Origin: Rhizobium sp. Root1334
GTDB taxonomy: Bacteria > Pseudomonadota > Alphaproteobacteria > Rhizobiales > Rhizobiaceae
Reading direction: 5' to 3'
NCBI RefSeq assembly: GCF_001426665.1
Contig: NZ_LMEY01000009.1
Coordinates: 105,200-169,199, forward strand
Length of the DNA stretch: 64,000 nucleotides
A program made the translations under genes and the position numbers. The notes beneath the pieces are model-generated. The model had not been told where the DNA came from. It made no database searches and saw nothing but the letters and a program-made list of their open reading frames with translations. Shown piece after piece: positions 1 to 7,811 of this stretch (the stretch's first letter is position 1; each line of letters begins with the position of its first letter).

Positions 1-351
1 TGGAGATCCGGGGCGGCCAATGCGCCGAATTGGGAGCGATGGCAGGCTCAGGCACAAGCGGATCGTGGCCGACCGCACATCACCCAGACATTCTCCGAAG
101 AAGTCCACGCACTTGACGCGGTTGTGGCGGGTCAGGGTGCCGTACTGGCCTCTGAGCTACTCGTCAGCGATCAATTGAACGCAGGCACGCTCGTTCCGCT
201 TTCAGATATCTCGCTGCCAGGTCCGACCTATTGGGCGGTGTTCTTGACGAGCCATCCCGCGAAGGAGCGGCTGCAGATACTGCTCGAATGGTTCCGAAGC
301 CAACGCTCGCCTAGTTGCACCTCAAAAGCGGCACCGCCGCCGTTGGCCTAA
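1..351 (+). CDS. LysR-family transcriptional regulator, C-terminal fragment (cut by window edge)
   Basis: The reading frame is open from the first base and ends at a TAA stop at 349-351. The 116 visible residues match the end of the LysR effector-binding domain, with the pattern VVAGQGAVLASELLVSDQL followed by a G-LVPLSD segment and YWAVF, as in GcvA/AmpR-type regulators. The DNA-binding helix-turn-helix would lie outside the window to the left. It probably controls a gene beyond the left edge, because LysR genes are usually divergent from their target. The family assignment is fairly secure; the ligand and target cannot be told from here. Confidence 0.75.
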   Translation, partial: WRSGAANAPNWERWQAQAQADRGRPHITQTFSEEVHALDAVVAGQGAVLASELLVSDQLNAGTLVPLSDISLPGPTYWAVFLTSHPAKERLQILLEWFRSQRSPSCTSKAAPPPLA

Positions 352-658
352 CGCGGTGACGCTGCTAGTGGATTGGCGAAGCTGTATGGTCCGGGTATTG
401 TTGGAGAAGCTGGCCATTGAGCGCTCCTCTCGTTGAAGGGCAGGTAACATCAACCTGCCTGCCTAGAACTCAGATAATCACACTAACCTCACCGCGCACG
501 CCCTCCCGCGAAGCGCGGTTCGTACATGGGGTCGTTTGCTGCCGAAATGCCATCACCTACGCAGAATGGCTAAATCGGGGTGGCAAGCTGAACGACAGCT
601 TCGTGCCCGACGAGGCACGGTACCCGGTCATAGCGGTCACCTCTAGTTTTAGTATGGA
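352..658. other. Intergenic stretch without a supported gene
   Basis: I see no convincing coding sequence between the LysR stop and the TetR promoter. A 96-codon open frame runs through it, but it has no family resemblance and no good ribosome binding site, and it overlaps the TetR start. Confidence 0.4.
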
Positions 659-670
659 CATTCTAGAATG
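659..670. promoter_or_regulatory. Palindrome in front of TetR gene (candidate autoregulatory operator)
   Basis: CATTCTAGAATG is a perfect 12-bp palindrome lying 20 bp upstream of the TetR start codon at 691. TetR repressors commonly bind such a site in their own promoter. Assignment to this regulator is an inference from position. Confidence 0.4.
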
Positions 671-690
671 GATGTATCAATATCATCCGA

Positions 691-1287
691 ATGGGACGCA
701 AACGTGAATTCGATGAAGAAGCGGTACTGGCCGGCGCGATGATGGCCTTTCGCAGGCACGGCTATGCTGGCCTATCGGTCATAGAGTTAGAGGCGGCCAC
801 CCAGATCAGCGCAGGCAGTCTCTATAACGCCTACGGTGACAAGGAGGGGCTCTATAGGGCGGTATTCGATTTCTACTTCAGGAAAGTCATCGATCCTCGG
901 ATAGGCGCCGCACAGACGCTCGACGACCTTGAGAAAGTTGCAATTGATCTCTTCAACCCACCGTTTTCAGATGGGTTGGGCTGCTTGGTGACTAATGCCG
1001 CTGTCGAATTTCGAAACTCGGCAGGAACCGGCGGCCATTTTGCTGGACGTGGCCTCGACATCATCGAGGCGGCAGCCCTTCGAGCCGTCAGGGCGGATAT
1101 GGGGGACGGAAATGAACCTGCAGCGCTACGCATTGTGCTGCTCTATCAGGGCATGCTGGTGCTGACCCGCGCCGGGCGGTTGTCTAACGCCTACAAGGAC
1201 GCCGTGAGGGCCGAATTCGATCGCTTGCGCAGACAAGCCAAGTCAACCTTCCCAGCCATAAGAGAGCAGAATGCAAAAGGCGATTAA
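691..1287 (+). CDS. TetR/AcrR-family transcriptional regulator
   Basis: This 198-residue protein has the usual TetR length and an N-terminal helix-turn-helix at about residues 8-55. The recognition part reads ISAGSLYNAYGDKEGLYRAV, which is the family signature. The C-terminal ligand-binding half is of the type found in YcdC/AcrR-like regulators. Its 3' end overlaps the next gene (RidA) by 17 bases, so the two are likely cotranscribed and translationally coupled. It probably represses its own operon through the palindrome at 659-670. The ligand is not predictable from sequence. Confidence 0.88.
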   Translation: MGRKREFDEEAVLAGAMMAFRRHGYAGLSVIELEAATQISAGSLYNAYGDKEGLYRAVFDFYFRKVIDPRIGAAQTLDDLEKVAIDLFNPPFSDGLGCLVTNAAVEFRNSAGTGGHFAGRGLDIIEAAALRAVRADMGDGNEPAALRIVLLYQGMLVLTRAGRLSNAYKDAVRAEFDRLRRQAKSTFPAIREQNAKGD

Positions 1288-1651
1288 TCCAACGGGCGTG
1301 TCCACGCCACCCTACTATAGCCAGGCGATCGAGGTCTCCGGTTTTGCAAGGACTCTTTATGTGTCAGGGCAGGTCGGGGTAGCAGCCGATGGCAGCTTTC
1401 CGCCAAATGTCGGCGAGCAAGCGAAGTTAGCGATCGCCAACCTTAAAGCAGTTCTTGCCGAGGCGGGCATGGACAGGGATAACATCGTCAAGAACACGAT
1501 CTATCTAACAGATCAGTCCCACTTGGAGGAATTCATGGCGGCGGGCGGCGAACTTCTATCTTCTCCACCGGCCGCCTCGACGCTTCTCATTGTCAAGGCA
1601 CTCGCAAATCCGGAACTACTAATAGAAATAGAGGCGGTTGCGGTAGCCTAA
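1271..1651 (+). CDS. RidA-family (YjgF/YER057c/UK114) protein
   Basis: This 126-residue protein is the normal RidA length and shows LYVSGQVGVAADGSFP near the N-terminus, the NLKAVLAEAGM helix, VKNTIYLTD, and the C-terminal IEIEAVAVA strand. Canonical RidA proteins hydrolyse reactive enamine/imine intermediates made by PLP enzymes; members outside the archetype can have other roles. The usual C-terminal catalytic arginine context (P-R-T-T) appears here as PPAASTLL, so the canonical imine deaminase activity is doubtful. It overlaps the TetR gene and precedes an EthD-family gene. Confidence 0.85.
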   Translation: MQKAINPTGVSTPPYYSQAIEVSGFARTLYVSGQVGVAADGSFPPNVGEQAKLAIANLKAVLAEAGMDRDNIVKNTIYLTDQSHLEEFMAAGGELLSSPPAASTLLIVKALANPELLIEIEAVAVA

Positions 1652-1779
1652 AAGCACAGCGAAAACTACCTTACTGTCGTCAAACTCGCTTCAGCCAATA
1701 TCTGGATGCGCTTTAACAAATCGGTGAACTAAAAAGGTCCCTAGAACGCTCGGAGAGACGTTCAGGAAGGAGCCCGACC

Positions 1780-2088
1780 ATGATCAAGATGAGCGTCTAC
1801 TATCCCGCCAATGGCGGTTCGAAGTTCGATCACGACTACTACCTCACCCGTCATATGCCACTAATCCAGGAACGGCTCGGCGACGCCTGCTTACGCTACG
1901 AGATCGATAAGGGCCTTGCGGGGCGCGAACTTGGAAGCGAGCCGGAATTCGTCGCGGCGTGCCACGTCTACTCGCCGAGTCTAGCGACATTCCAGGAGGC
2001 GTTGGGTCCCCATCGCGGGGAGATCGCCGCGGACGTCGCCAACTATACGGACATCGCCCCCATCGTGCAGATCAGCGAAGTCGTTTAG
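1780..2088 (+). CDS. EthD-domain family protein
   Basis: The 102-residue product carries the EthD signature HDYYLTRHMPLIQERLG near residues 18-36 and the alternating strand pattern of a small ferredoxin-like dimer. EthD proteins are accessory factors in ether and aromatic degradation, or reductase-like proteins of unknown reaction. The start follows a strong AGGAAGGAG site about 7 bases upstream. It follows TetR-RidA on the same strand with a 128-bp gap, so it may be a separate transcript or the end of the same operon. Confidence 0.85.
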   Translation: MIKMSVYYPANGGSKFDHDYYLTRHMPLIQERLGDACLRYEIDKGLAGRELGSEPEFVAACHVYSPSLATFQEALGPHRGEIAADVANYTDIAPIVQISEVV

Positions 2089-2254
2089 AGATAATGGCTT
2101 CGGCCCGCATCCGCGGCACCAGCCGAATAATGGCGTCAGCGCGTTGAACCCGATCCGCATAGGTCCGGCTATTTCCACCCTCGATGATCCACCTGTCTTG
2201 GGCCGTTAGGCGGCGCACACGTGCATCCATAGTGCAGCACAAAGAGGAACATCT

Positions 2255-2701
2255 ATGACTCTGAGCAACTTTCCCTCCGAACATCACCGCCGCCTGAACA
2301 TCCTTGCCGGTGCCTGGCACACGTCGATCACCATGATAGAGGCCGACGGTACCGAAGGCGGCACCTCGGAGGCCCGCGACATTTATGCATGGATGCCGAA
2401 CGGCCACTTCCTCGTGCATGACGTCGACGCGATGATGGGAGACCAGCATGTGCAATCGACTGAGATCTTTGGAGTTGATCGAGCCTCGGGCGAGTTCTTT
2501 AGCCGGAGCTACGATCCCGACGGCAGCACAAACGATTTTGTCTCAAAGATCGAGGGCCTCGACTACACAATTACAGGCAAGGTCCAGCGCTTCACTGGGC
2601 ATTTCGGTGACGATGGCAGGATGCTGCAGGGCGAATGGAGCCAACTCCAGGGGGATGATTGGAGGCCTTTTGTTCGGATCGTGCTTAAGAAGCGTTCATA
2701 G
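2255..2701 (+). CDS. DUF1579-like protein (148 aa)
   Basis: The protein begins with a short helix and then LNILAGAWHTSITMI, resembling the LAGxW start of DUF1579 and related lipocalin-like barrel proteins. Beta-rich segments follow, including YSRSYDPDGST-like and HFGDDGRMLQGEWSQ motifs. No signal peptide is visible. Proteins of this kind often sit beside TetR and EthD genes, and their reaction is unknown. A GAGGAA ribosome site lies just upstream of the ATG. The family call is from motif recognition and is less certain than the gene itself. Confidence 0.7.
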   Translation: MTLSNFPSEHHRRLNILAGAWHTSITMIEADGTEGGTSEARDIYAWMPNGHFLVHDVDAMMGDQHVQSTEIFGVDRASGEFFSRSYDPDGSTNDFVSKIEGLDYTITGKVQRFTGHFGDDGRMLQGEWSQLQGDDWRPFVRIVLKKRS

Positions 2702-2839
2702 AAGCTCGCCGAAGAGGGCCGTTGTCGGCTGGGGCGGACAACGGCAGCTTTCGGGCCCTCACCGCTTTGCTGCGAATGGCGGTAGTGGGGTCGGAAAGTG
2801 CCGAATAGCTTGTCAGAACATATGGTCATGGGGTGAAGA

Positions 2840-3064
2840 CTATTGCTCCAACAACATGGAGGCGACTTCCAGTCGACGGTTCCCCGAGAAGGATCGCAGC
2901 CGTAGGCTCAAGTCGAGGCATTGGTAGCCAGCCTTAAAGCGCCGAGCACCCATGGGCGAGGTGCTGTTTAGTCGCCACTCAATTGACGCCGGCCAGGAAT
3001 GAGCTTGGTCGCCGGCTGCAACTGTTGACCCTGCTTGCCTCTTGGGCTCCTTGACAAAGTTCAT
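2840..3064 (-). CDS. Possible 74-aa hypothetical protein downstream of TetR
   Basis: A 74-codon minus-strand frame starts at an ATG preceded by GGAG eight bases upstream and begins 30 bp after the stop of the TetR gene at 3094, so it could be the second gene of that transcript. The protein is basic, has no recognisable domain and no membrane segment. I include it only because of the ribosome site and spacing. The rest of 2702-3093 holds nothing I can assign. Confidence 0.25.
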   Translation of the reverse strand: MNFVKEPKRQAGSTVAAGDQAHSWPASIEWRLNSTSPMGARRFKAGYQCLDLSLRLRSFSGNRRLEVASMLLEQ

Positions 3065-3093
3065 CGTTCTTTCTCCGCTTTGCGAGCGCCACG

Positions 3094-3678
3094 TCACCGA
3101 GCTTTGCAGGGCCTATCAGCCACAGCTTTTATGATGAGTGACGTTAATACGGACGTAGCGATCGGCTGGGAGATCGCCCCGGCCTGTGTCTCGGAGGCAA
3201 GGGCCTCCGCTGCGCCTAAAAGAGCGACACACACGGGACGAAAGTGCTCATCCTCCAGGTCGGAGCACGGCCGGAGGGCATCATACATCAACTGTACGTA
3301 TACGTTGATCATGAGCCGTTGCTGCGCGGCCATCTCCTCTGTCCCTTTTAGTGCAGCGGAGATTGCGAGAGCTTCTGGACCAAACAGGGCAAGGCAACTG
3401 AAATACGCTTCGCTGATGATATCAGCTACGGCGGCGAGCTCATTTGGCGTTTCATGGAGAGCAGAGCGGAGCCAGTGGACATAGTTTTCCTCCAGCCGCT
3501 TGAACAGCGCAACCAAAAGGCCGGCCCGGGTCGAAAAGTGTTCGTATGCGATCGGACGACTGACCCCTGCTTTTGCGGCCAAGGTCCCGAGCGTCAGTTC
3601 ATCCGCGCCCTGATTGCGGACGATTTCCATCGCGACATCGAGCATCTGTTCGCGACGCATATCTCTCTTCAGCTTCAC
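3094..3678 (-). CDS. TetR-family transcriptional regulator
   Basis: This 194-residue protein has an N-terminal helix-turn-helix with LTLGTLAAKAGVSRPIAYEH at about residues 29-48, followed by FSTRAGLLVALF, typical of TetR. It is divergent from the dehydrogenase gene at 3746, and only 67 bp separate them. That gap holds two overlapping palindromes (3698-3727), so the protein is likely to repress both its own gene and the dehydrogenase. The effector is unknown, probably a substrate or product of the dehydrogenase. Confidence 0.88.
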   Translation of the reverse strand: MKLKRDMRREQMLDVAMEIVRNQGADELTLGTLAAKAGVSRPIAYEHFSTRAGLLVALFKRLEENYVHWLRSALHETPNELAAVADIISEAYFSCLALFGPEALAISAALKGTEEMAAQQRLMINVYVQLMYDALRPCSDLEDEHFRPVCVALLGAAEALASETQAGAISQPIATSVLTSLIIKAVADRPCKAR

Positions 3679-3697
3679 ATCTCCCCCTTGCGCAGAA

Positions 3698-3727
3698 ACT
3701 TACAATCTGTAAGTTACATTATGTAAC
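3698..3727. promoter_or_regulatory. Two overlapping palindromes between divergent TetR and dehydrogenase genes
   Basis: ACTTACAATCTGTAAGT (3698-3714) is a perfect palindrome with a 3-base centre, and GTTACATTATGTAAC (3713-3727) is a perfect palindrome with a 1-base centre. They overlap by two bases and share the half-site TTACA/TGTAA. Their centres are 14 bp apart. This is what a TetR operator binding two dimers on overlapping faces would look like. The link to the adjacent TetR gene is inferred from position. Confidence 0.75.
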
Positions 3728-3745
3728 ATCTAAGTCAAGGATGAC

Positions 3746-4618
3746 ATGATGAGTGACGTAGCGATGATCGGGCTGGGACGTATGGGCGGTGCGCTCGCCA
3801 AGACGCTTGTGACTTCCGGCAAAAGCGTCACGGTCTGGAATCGAAGCCAAGGCAAAACGGACGCCCTGGAGCGCATCGGCGCCTTGAAGGCGGAAACGCC
3901 GGCCGCTGCTATTGCCAGCAGCAGCACGCTCATCGTCTGCTTGTCGGACTACGCTGCAACGTCGATCGTCCTCGATGGCTCGCACGGAACTGATTTTCTT
4001 GAAGGAAAGACAGTCGTCCAACTCACGTCAGGCACGCCGAAGCAAGCTCGCCATCTCGAACGATGGGTGGAGGCCCGTGGAGGAACCTATCTTGACGGCG
4101 CAATTTCGGCTTGGCCTGATCAGATCGGTGGACCTGAAGCTTCGATAGTTATTGCCGGACGGGAAAGCGTTCTAACCTCGGCTGAACCGATCCTGAAACT
4201 GCTGGCTCCAAACCTCTCTCACGTCGGAACTGACATCGGCCGCGCAAAAATTCTCTTCAATGCGGCGCTTTCCTATTTCGCCGGGCACTGGATTGGTTTC
4301 AGCCATGGTGCGGCAATGTACGCAGCGGAGGGAATGGATGTCGCTGAGTTTGGCGAAGCTATCGCTGCCCTGTCACCCATGTTTGCAGATGATGTGCGCC
4401 ACATGGGGCAAGCTATTACAGGTAACAGATTTGCTGATCCCCAAAGCACCATCAAGTCGGTTGGTGTGGACATATCCCGACTTGTAGAAATAGCGGACGA
4501 TTTGAATATCAGTGCCGCGTTTCCGGAATTTGCGGCCAGCCTATTTAGGAACGCTGCAGAGGCAGGGTACGGCGCAGAGGAGCACTGCGCAATCTTCAAA
4601 GTCATTCGCTCGCAATGA
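3746..4618 (+). CDS. NAD(P)-dependent beta-hydroxyacid dehydrogenase / imine-reductase-like oxidoreductase
   Basis: The 290-residue protein starts with a Rossmann motif AMIGLGRMGGALAKTLV (about residues 6-22) and VTVWNRSQGK, which favours NADP(H). The second half is the all-helical domain of the 6-phosphogluconate/3-hydroxyisobutyrate dehydrogenase superfamily. The usual catalytic lysine region (GxxxKxxNN) is replaced by GRAKILFNAALSY. With the ending GYGAEEHCAIFKVIR, this is closer to the imine-reductase-like branch that includes sugar and imine reductases. Two start codons lie in tandem (3746 and 3749). It is divergent from a TetR gene and probably under its control. The substrate is unknown. 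Confidence 0.85.
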   Translation: MMSDVAMIGLGRMGGALAKTLVTSGKSVTVWNRSQGKTDALERIGALKAETPAAAIASSSTLIVCLSDYAATSIVLDGSHGTDFLEGKTVVQLTSGTPKQARHLERWVEARGGTYLDGAISAWPDQIGGPEASIVIAGRESVLTSAEPILKLLAPNLSHVGTDIGRAKILFNAALSYFAGHWIGFSHGAAMYAAEGMDVAEFGEAIAALSPMFADDVRHMGQAITGNRFADPQSTIKSVGVDISRLVEIADDLNISAAFPEFAASLFRNAAEAGYGAEEHCAIFKVIRSQ

Positions 4619-4738
4619 GCCACATCAGTATGTCACTTCCAAATGCTGATCTTGGCGAGATCTGTATTTGCAAGAGTCGTTGATGGTGATTTCCCTGACG
4701 GGGAGGCAATTTAGCAATTTACAAGAGAGGATGATCGG

Positions 4739-5494
4739 GTGGATTTGAAATTTGCACCTCTCGACGGATTGCACTCTAACTGGTTGCCAGTCAGGGGTGG
4801 AGAATCCGGAAATACTGTTTTTCGACGTGCCGATGCGCAGGCATACGCAAAAATCGCGCCTGCCGCCCGGCGGATAGAACTTGCCGAGGAGCGCGACCGG
4901 CTCACTTGGCTGGAGGGGCGAGGCGTGGCGTGTCCCGAAGTGATCAGTTGGCGGGAAGAGAAGGAAGGCGCGTGTCTGGTGATTACAGCCATTCCCGGAG
5001 TGCCGGCAGCAGATCTTTCAGGATGCGACTTGCTCAAGGCATGGCCGTCGATGGTGGATCAACTCAATGCTGTTCACTGCCTGTCGGCAGAGGAATGCCC
5101 GTTTGAGCGCAGGTTGTCAGGAATGTTCGCACGCGCTGTTGATGTCGTTTCCCGCAATGCCGTTAACCCCGACTTCTTGCCAGACGAGGACAAGCTTACG
5201 CCGCAGCCTGAGCTTCTAGCCCGGATCGAACGCGAGTTAGCGGTGCGACTCGAGCAGGAAAGTCGCGAATTGACGGTTTGCCACCGTGATCCCTGCATGC
5301 CGAACTTCATGGTAAGCATCAAAAATCTGCAATGCACTGGTCTGATTGACGTTGGTCGACTTGGAAACCGGAGGTGCATGCGCAAATTCCCGAACCGTGG
5401 CTGTGCCACCGCTATGATTGGTTCATCGACATGCTCTTTGCCGAAATGTAGCGCCCATTCCGGCCGTGAACGTGTTTGCGAGAGAGCCACATGA
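4739..5494 (+). pseudogene. Streptomycin 3''-phosphotransferase APH(3'')-I-like gene with disrupted 3' end
   Basis: From the GTG at 4739, preceded by AAGAGAGG, the product follows APH(3'')-Ib (StrA) closely: NWLPVRGGESGNTVFRRADA, RGVACPEVI, CLVITAIPGVPAADLSG, RAVDVVSRNAVNPDFLPDED and DPCMPNFMV are near-identical stretches as I remember that family. The Brenner motif HxDxxxxN is kept (HRDPCMPN, with R replacing the usual G) and the metal-binding Asp is in LIDVGRLG. After GRLG (about 5360) homology stops and the remaining 45 codons are unrelated, so the C-terminal lobe of roughly 50-60 residues is lost. It is therefore probably inactive. Another frame through 5363-5450 reads a different plausible C-terminus, suggesting a deletion joint with another gene. 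Confidence 0.8.
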
Positions 5495-5497
5495 AAA

Positions 5498-5523
5498 GCC
5501 CCACGCCTGAACAGGCGTAGGGC
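5498..5523 (-). terminator. Rho-independent terminator of the ABC operon
   Basis: GCCCCACGCC and GGCGTAGGGC form a 10-bp stem with one mismatch and a 6-base loop. Read on the minus strand it is followed by a short T run (CTTTTC). It lies 8 bp after the stop of the binding-protein gene at 5532. Confidence 0.7.
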
Positions 5524-5531
5524 AAGGGTGC

Positions 5532-6674
5532 TTAGCGGGAGTGCTGCAGCCAGAAATCTTGCCAGTCCTGAAGCTTGGCGAAATCATCCGGTGTGGTTTC
5601 GGAGTGGTTCACGTAGAGAAGATCGGCGTATTTGGCGATGCCGGATACTTCTTTCTCCGGCATCTTGGCCTCGATGTTGGTCGAGATCTTGCCATCGCCG
5701 AGCTGCGGCGCCATGCCTTCTTCGGTCATCATGAAGCGGGCGAAGAGCTTGGCCGCATTGGGGCTCTTGGTGCCGGCTGCGATCACCGCGACGCGTGGCG
5801 TGAGCTGACCGACCCAAGGTTTCATTTCCTTGCAGATGCCCATCCCGTAACCATCCTTCTTGGCGTCACGGAAAATGGCAACGCTGAGGAAGCCGATCGG
5901 CGGCTTTTCCTGGCCAGGAGCGCCAATGACCGGACCGACGTCGGTATCGCTGCGGGTGACCATCGGCTTGTTCTGGGCCAAACGCTTGACCCATTCGGCC
6001 GTGGCACTTGCTTCCTCGGTCTTCAGCTCTTCACCGAACTGGGCCTTGTAGGCCTCACGCATCGCGGCGTCGTCGTTTGTGGCGATCTGGTTGAACCAGA
6101 ACATGGTTTCGTTGCGCAAAAGCGGATCGGGGATCGCGACACGTCCCTTCCACTCCGCGGTCGTCAATGCCCAGAGATTGCTCACCGGGCAGGCCTCACC
6201 GTGAACGTCGGTGTTATAGGCGAAAACCCACGGATTGTTGCTGGTGATCGCCGGGCTCTGATAGGCGGCCGGGATCTTGTCCTTGAGGTCAGGGGCAAGC
6301 CAGGAAATGCCAAGGCCCTGCGGGAGGATCTGGCTGGTCACCGACGGCAGATTGCTCATGTTGAACACGTCGGTGCGCACGTTGCCGGCGGTCGCTTCAC
6401 GGGCGATGATCTGCTCCTGATCCTGGCCGCTCATCTTCACGCCGGTCGCCTTTAGGCCGTATTTCGCCGAGAAGTTCTCGGCCATCGTGACGATCTTGCC
6501 GGTTGCGTCGATAACGGTAATCGGCGGTTCTTTCTTGGCCGCCTCGATAAGTGCTTCCAGCGAATATTCGCTATCCGGAATACCGATTTCCTTGGTCTCC
6601 TGGGACATTGCGTTTGTCAGGCCGATCGCCAGAACGGAAACGCCCGTCATGAGGCCGATGAGTGTTTTAGGCAT
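5532..6674 (-). CDS. Periplasmic ABC-transporter substrate-binding protein (Fe3+/phosphonate-type, FbpA-like)
   Basis: The 380-residue protein has a signal peptide (hydrophobic GLMTGVSVLAIGLTNAMS) and the layout of a type-2 periplasmic binding protein of the SBP_bac_6/FbpA group: EALIEAAKKE near the start, a mid-region IARE-TAGNVRTDVFNMSN, then VFAYNTD and PRVAVIAAGTKSPNAAKLF near the end. It is the last gene of an operon with an ATPase (6711) and a fused permease (7811), which is the FbpABC arrangement. The ligand could be iron, a phosphonate, a phosphoester or another small anion; the sequence alone does not decide. Confidence 0.88.
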   Translation of the reverse strand: MPKTLIGLMTGVSVLAIGLTNAMSQETKEIGIPDSEYSLEALIEAAKKEPPITVIDATGKIVTMAENFSAKYGLKATGVKMSGQDQEQIIAREATAGNVRTDVFNMSNLPSVTSQILPQGLGISWLAPDLKDKIPAAYQSPAITSNNPWVFAYNTDVHGEACPVSNLWALTTAEWKGRVAIPDPLLRNETMFWFNQIATNDDAAMREAYKAQFGEELKTEEASATAEWVKRLAQNKPMVTRSDTDVGPVIGAPGQEKPPIGFLSVAIFRDAKKDGYGMGICKEMKPWVGQLTPRVAVIAAGTKSPNAAKLFARFMMTEEGMAPQLGDGKISTNIEAKMPEKEVSGIAKYADLLYVNHSETTPDDFAKLQDWQDFWLQHSR

Positions 6675-6710
6675 GTTTTTCCTCCGTTGCCTTTGGTTTT
6701 CGCGTGCCGG

Positions 6711-7811
6711 TCAAAGGGCGACGCGCTTCTTCTCCTGGTCGAAAAGATGCAAATGCTGCCTCTCGACCCAGAAATGGATAATTTCACCCGCCGCCCGGTG
6801 TGGGTTTTCAGTGGCGATCGCAAAAAAGCGACTTCCGTCCACGTCAAGCTCGACAATCCAGCTACCGCCCGTCGGAACGACGTCGACGATGGCTGCGCGT
6901 CCTGCGGCGCATTGTGCGGCTTGGTCATCGGCAAGCGAACCGAGGCGCACGGCCTCCGGGCGGATGCCGGCGGAGGCGACCGGGGCGCCGCTTAATCCGA
7001 AATGTGCGAGAAGCGTGTTGAGCCAGCCGAGCAGCGGGCTGGATTGCTCCGCATTCATCTCGATGATGTTGATCGGTAGACTGCCGACGAACTCGGCGAC
7101 GAAACGGTTGGCGGGACGCTCGTAGATGTCGTCAGGTGTGCCGACCTGCTGCAGTTCGCCCTCGCTCATCACGGCGATGGTCGTCGCAAGCGTCATCGCT
7201 TCCCACTGATCGTGGGTGACGAAGACGATGGTCGATCCGGCTTCCGCGTGGATACGCTTCAATTCCGCGCGCATTTCCAGCCTGAGTTTGGCGTCGAGGT
7301 TGGAGAGGGGTTCGTCGAGCAGGATGATGGATGGGTTGAGCGCCAGCATGCGGGCCAGTGCCACGCGCTGTTGCTGTCCGCCGGAGAGCTGCGCCGGGTA
7401 GCGGTTCGCATATTTTGCGATGCCAAGCTTCGTCATGACCCGGTCGACGGTCGCATCGCATTCGGCGGTGGCAATCTTGCGCAGCTTCAGTCCGAACTCG
7501 ACATTCTGGCGGATCGTCATGTGCGGCCAAAGGGCGTAGTTCTGGAAAACCAGGCCCATGTTGCGCTTTTCCGGCACGGTGAAAATGCCTTCCGGCACTG
7601 AAACGATCGGCTTGCCGTCGATGAGAATGCGGCCGTCGGTCGGGTGCTCGAGACCTGCGATCATGCGCAACGTCGTCGTCTTGCCGCAGCCGGATGGGCC
7701 GAGCAGGCAGAGAAACTCCGACTTGCCGATTTCCATGCTGAGATTGCCGATTGCGGCGGGGATGCCGCGGCCGTAGCTTTTGCCGATATTTTCCAATGTG
7801 ATGCTGGACAT
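6711..7811 (-). CDS. ABC transporter ATP-binding protein (FbpC/PotA-like)
   Basis: The 366-residue protein has Walker A GPSGCGKTT (residues 38-46), a Q-loop, the LSGGQQQR signature, Walker B IILLDEPLSNLD, the switch histidine in VFVTHDQ, and a C-terminal TOBE-type domain from about residue 240. It powers the import complex of this operon. Its start codon overlaps the stop of the upstream permease (TAATG), showing translational coupling. The CUT/Fe3+/polyamine ATPase family is clear; the substrate is not. Confidence 0.93.
   Translation of the reverse strand: MSSITLENIGKSYGRGIPAAIGNLSMEIGKSEFLCLLGPSGCGKTTTLRMIAGLEHPTDGRILIDGKPIVSVPEGIFTVPEKRNMGLVFQNYALWPHMTIRQNVEFGLKLRKIATAECDATVDRVMTKLGIAKYANRYPAQLSGGQQQRVALARMLALNPSIILLDEPLSNLDAKLRLEMRAELKRIHAEAGSTIVFVTHDQWEAMTLATTIAVMSEGELQQVGTPDDIYERPANRFVAEFVGSLPINIIEMNAEQSSPLLGWLNTLLAHFGLSGAPVASAGIRPEAVRLGSLADDQAAQCAAGRAAIVDVVPTGGSWIVELDVDGSRFFAIATENPHRAAGEIIHFWVERQHLHLFDQEKKRVAL

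Noticed and set aside
417..707. 96-codon plus-strand frame before the TetR gene
   Set aside because: It overlaps the TetR start and promoter palindrome and has no family or ribosome site.
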